A stretch of DNA of 64,000 nt from Fusibacter bizertensis (GTDB lineage: Bacteria > Bacillota > Clostridia > Peptostreptococcales > Acidaminobacteraceae), in assembly GCF_029914245.1 (NCBI RefSeq), contig NZ_JARYZI010000008.1, positions 1 through 64,000 of the forward strand. The letters run 5' to 3'. Of the stretch, positions 63,538 to 64,000 are shown one piece after another. Within the stretch, counting starts at the first letter, position 1. Every line of letters starts with the position of its first letter. The translations under genes and the position numbers were made by a program. The notes beneath the pieces were generated by a model. It was not told the origin of the DNA and did not search any database. It saw only the letters and a program-made list of their open reading frames with translations.

Positions 63538-64000
63538 CTAGCGTCTACTACTTTTATCTTCTATGGTCACTTCTACATAATCTATATCTATTGAATTTCC
63601 AGTACCAGTTCCATAAGGATGCATCATAATCCGCACTGCACTTTTATCGAGTTTGTAACTGTAAAGTTTATATTCTTTATCATTTAACTTATAAATCATT
63701 TGATTTGAGCGCATATCAAAAATTAGGGTCTCATCTATCCACTCATCATATATCGGTGTAATCAATTGATAATTGTTGTTATACTCCCAGTCTGCAGCCA
63801 AAAACCTAATAACATCTCTTCCAGGTCTCTCTGATTCATACTGTAAATCATATGAATATTCTAGCAGCATTATGCCATCACCTATTGCTGTAAACCACGA
63901 TCCATCCGTTCTATCAGGAACAAGATCTAGGTCTGTCGTTTGATATAGGGCTAGCCCTCCTGCAAAAGTATCATTGCCATGACTTATTTTTACTCTTCTT
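63538..64000 (-). CDS. C-terminal end of a beta-rich protein running off the right edge
   Basis: The frame is open from the window edge (last full codon at 63999-63997) to the stop at 63538, about 153 codons; the ATG at 63870 is internal. The visible part, HGNDTFAGGLALYQTTDLDL to IDIDYVEVTIED, is rich in aromatic residues, Asp and beta strands, like a jelly-roll/concanavalin-type or lamin-tail binding domain. No catalytic motif can be seen in the piece. It lies 14 bases upstream of recX in the same direction. The N-terminal part is outside the window, so the function is unknown. Confidence 0.65.
   Translation of the reverse strand, partial: RRVKISHGNDTFAGGLALYQTTDLDLVPDRTDGSWFTAIGDGIMLLEYSYDLQYESERPGRDVIRFLAADWEYNNNYQLITPIYDEWIDETLIFDMRSNQMIYKLNDKEYKLYSYKLDKSAVRIMMHPYGTGTGNSIDIDYVEVTIEDKSSRR

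Overview
The window reads as chromosomal DNA of a low-GC, motile, Gram-positive fermenter of the Bacillota, most likely a Clostridia-type organism. The evidence is AT-rich codon use, AGGAGG-type ribosome binding sites, the tig-clpP-clpX-lon-ysxC order, a class II aldolase, CheV and PilZ proteins, several Cys-anchored lipoproteins and a sigma-54 enhancer-binding protein. Genus cannot be fixed from the sequence alone. No rRNA, tRNA or CRISPR array was seen.

Positions 1 to about 10,960 are an accessory, defence-island-like region. It holds, all on the minus strand: (i) a TPR/cold-shock-domain protein coupled to an RnlA-like HEPN RNase toxin and an RnlB-like antitoxin (387-3093); (ii) a SIR2/AbiH-like protein overlapping a large P-loop ATPase that carries an inserted membrane hairpin and a C-terminal PD-(D/E)xK nuclease-like domain, the ATPase being split by one frameshift (3436-6766); (iii) truncated AlbA_2/Schlafen-type and possible DUF4297-type gene pieces (6945-7860); (iv) a membrane-anchored polymerase-beta-type nucleotidyltransferase with a tiny coupled downstream ORF (8095-9244); and (v) a frameshifted family 2 glycosyltransferase (9764-10490). 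Short copies of a repeat with the core TACGGTTC separate these modules, and other non-coding stretches hold decayed gene ends.

From 11,086 onward the window is a conserved core with intact genes: an rRNA uracil methyltransferase; a metallophosphoesterase/thioesterase/HAD cluster; a radical SAM - small alarmone synthetase - TtcA-like operon; a secreted LysM 5'-nucleotidase; rlmN and a PilZ protein; folD and an RCC1-repeat protein; a polyamine potABCD operon behind its XRE-cupin regulator; cheV; a wHTH/solute-binding protein/QueG-like/kbl run; an operon of RluD-type synthase, a CARF-less Csm6-like HEPN protein, a TGS-type nucleoside kinase and a membrane SpoIIE-type phosphatase; RNA modification genes; and fba.

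From 45,121 there is a 107-bp tandem repeat with a strong hairpin, then three lipoprotein genes (PstS-like, RsiV-like, EreA/ChaN-like). A sigma-54 activator is divergent from ldcA-like and lysA genes that sit behind a near-consensus -24/-12 promoter, suggesting regulated recycling of peptidoglycan-derived diaminopimelate. The window closes with ppiB, the ysxC-lon-clpX-clpP-tig operon, a UvrD-type helicase overlapping recX tail to tail, and the 3' end of a gene that runs off the right edge.

The most promising undescribed systems are the TPR-CSD/RnlA/RnlB trio, the SIR2-like/membrane-ATPase-nuclease pair, the stand-alone Csm6-like HEPN protein in a housekeeping operon, and the sigma-54-controlled ldcA-lysA unit.
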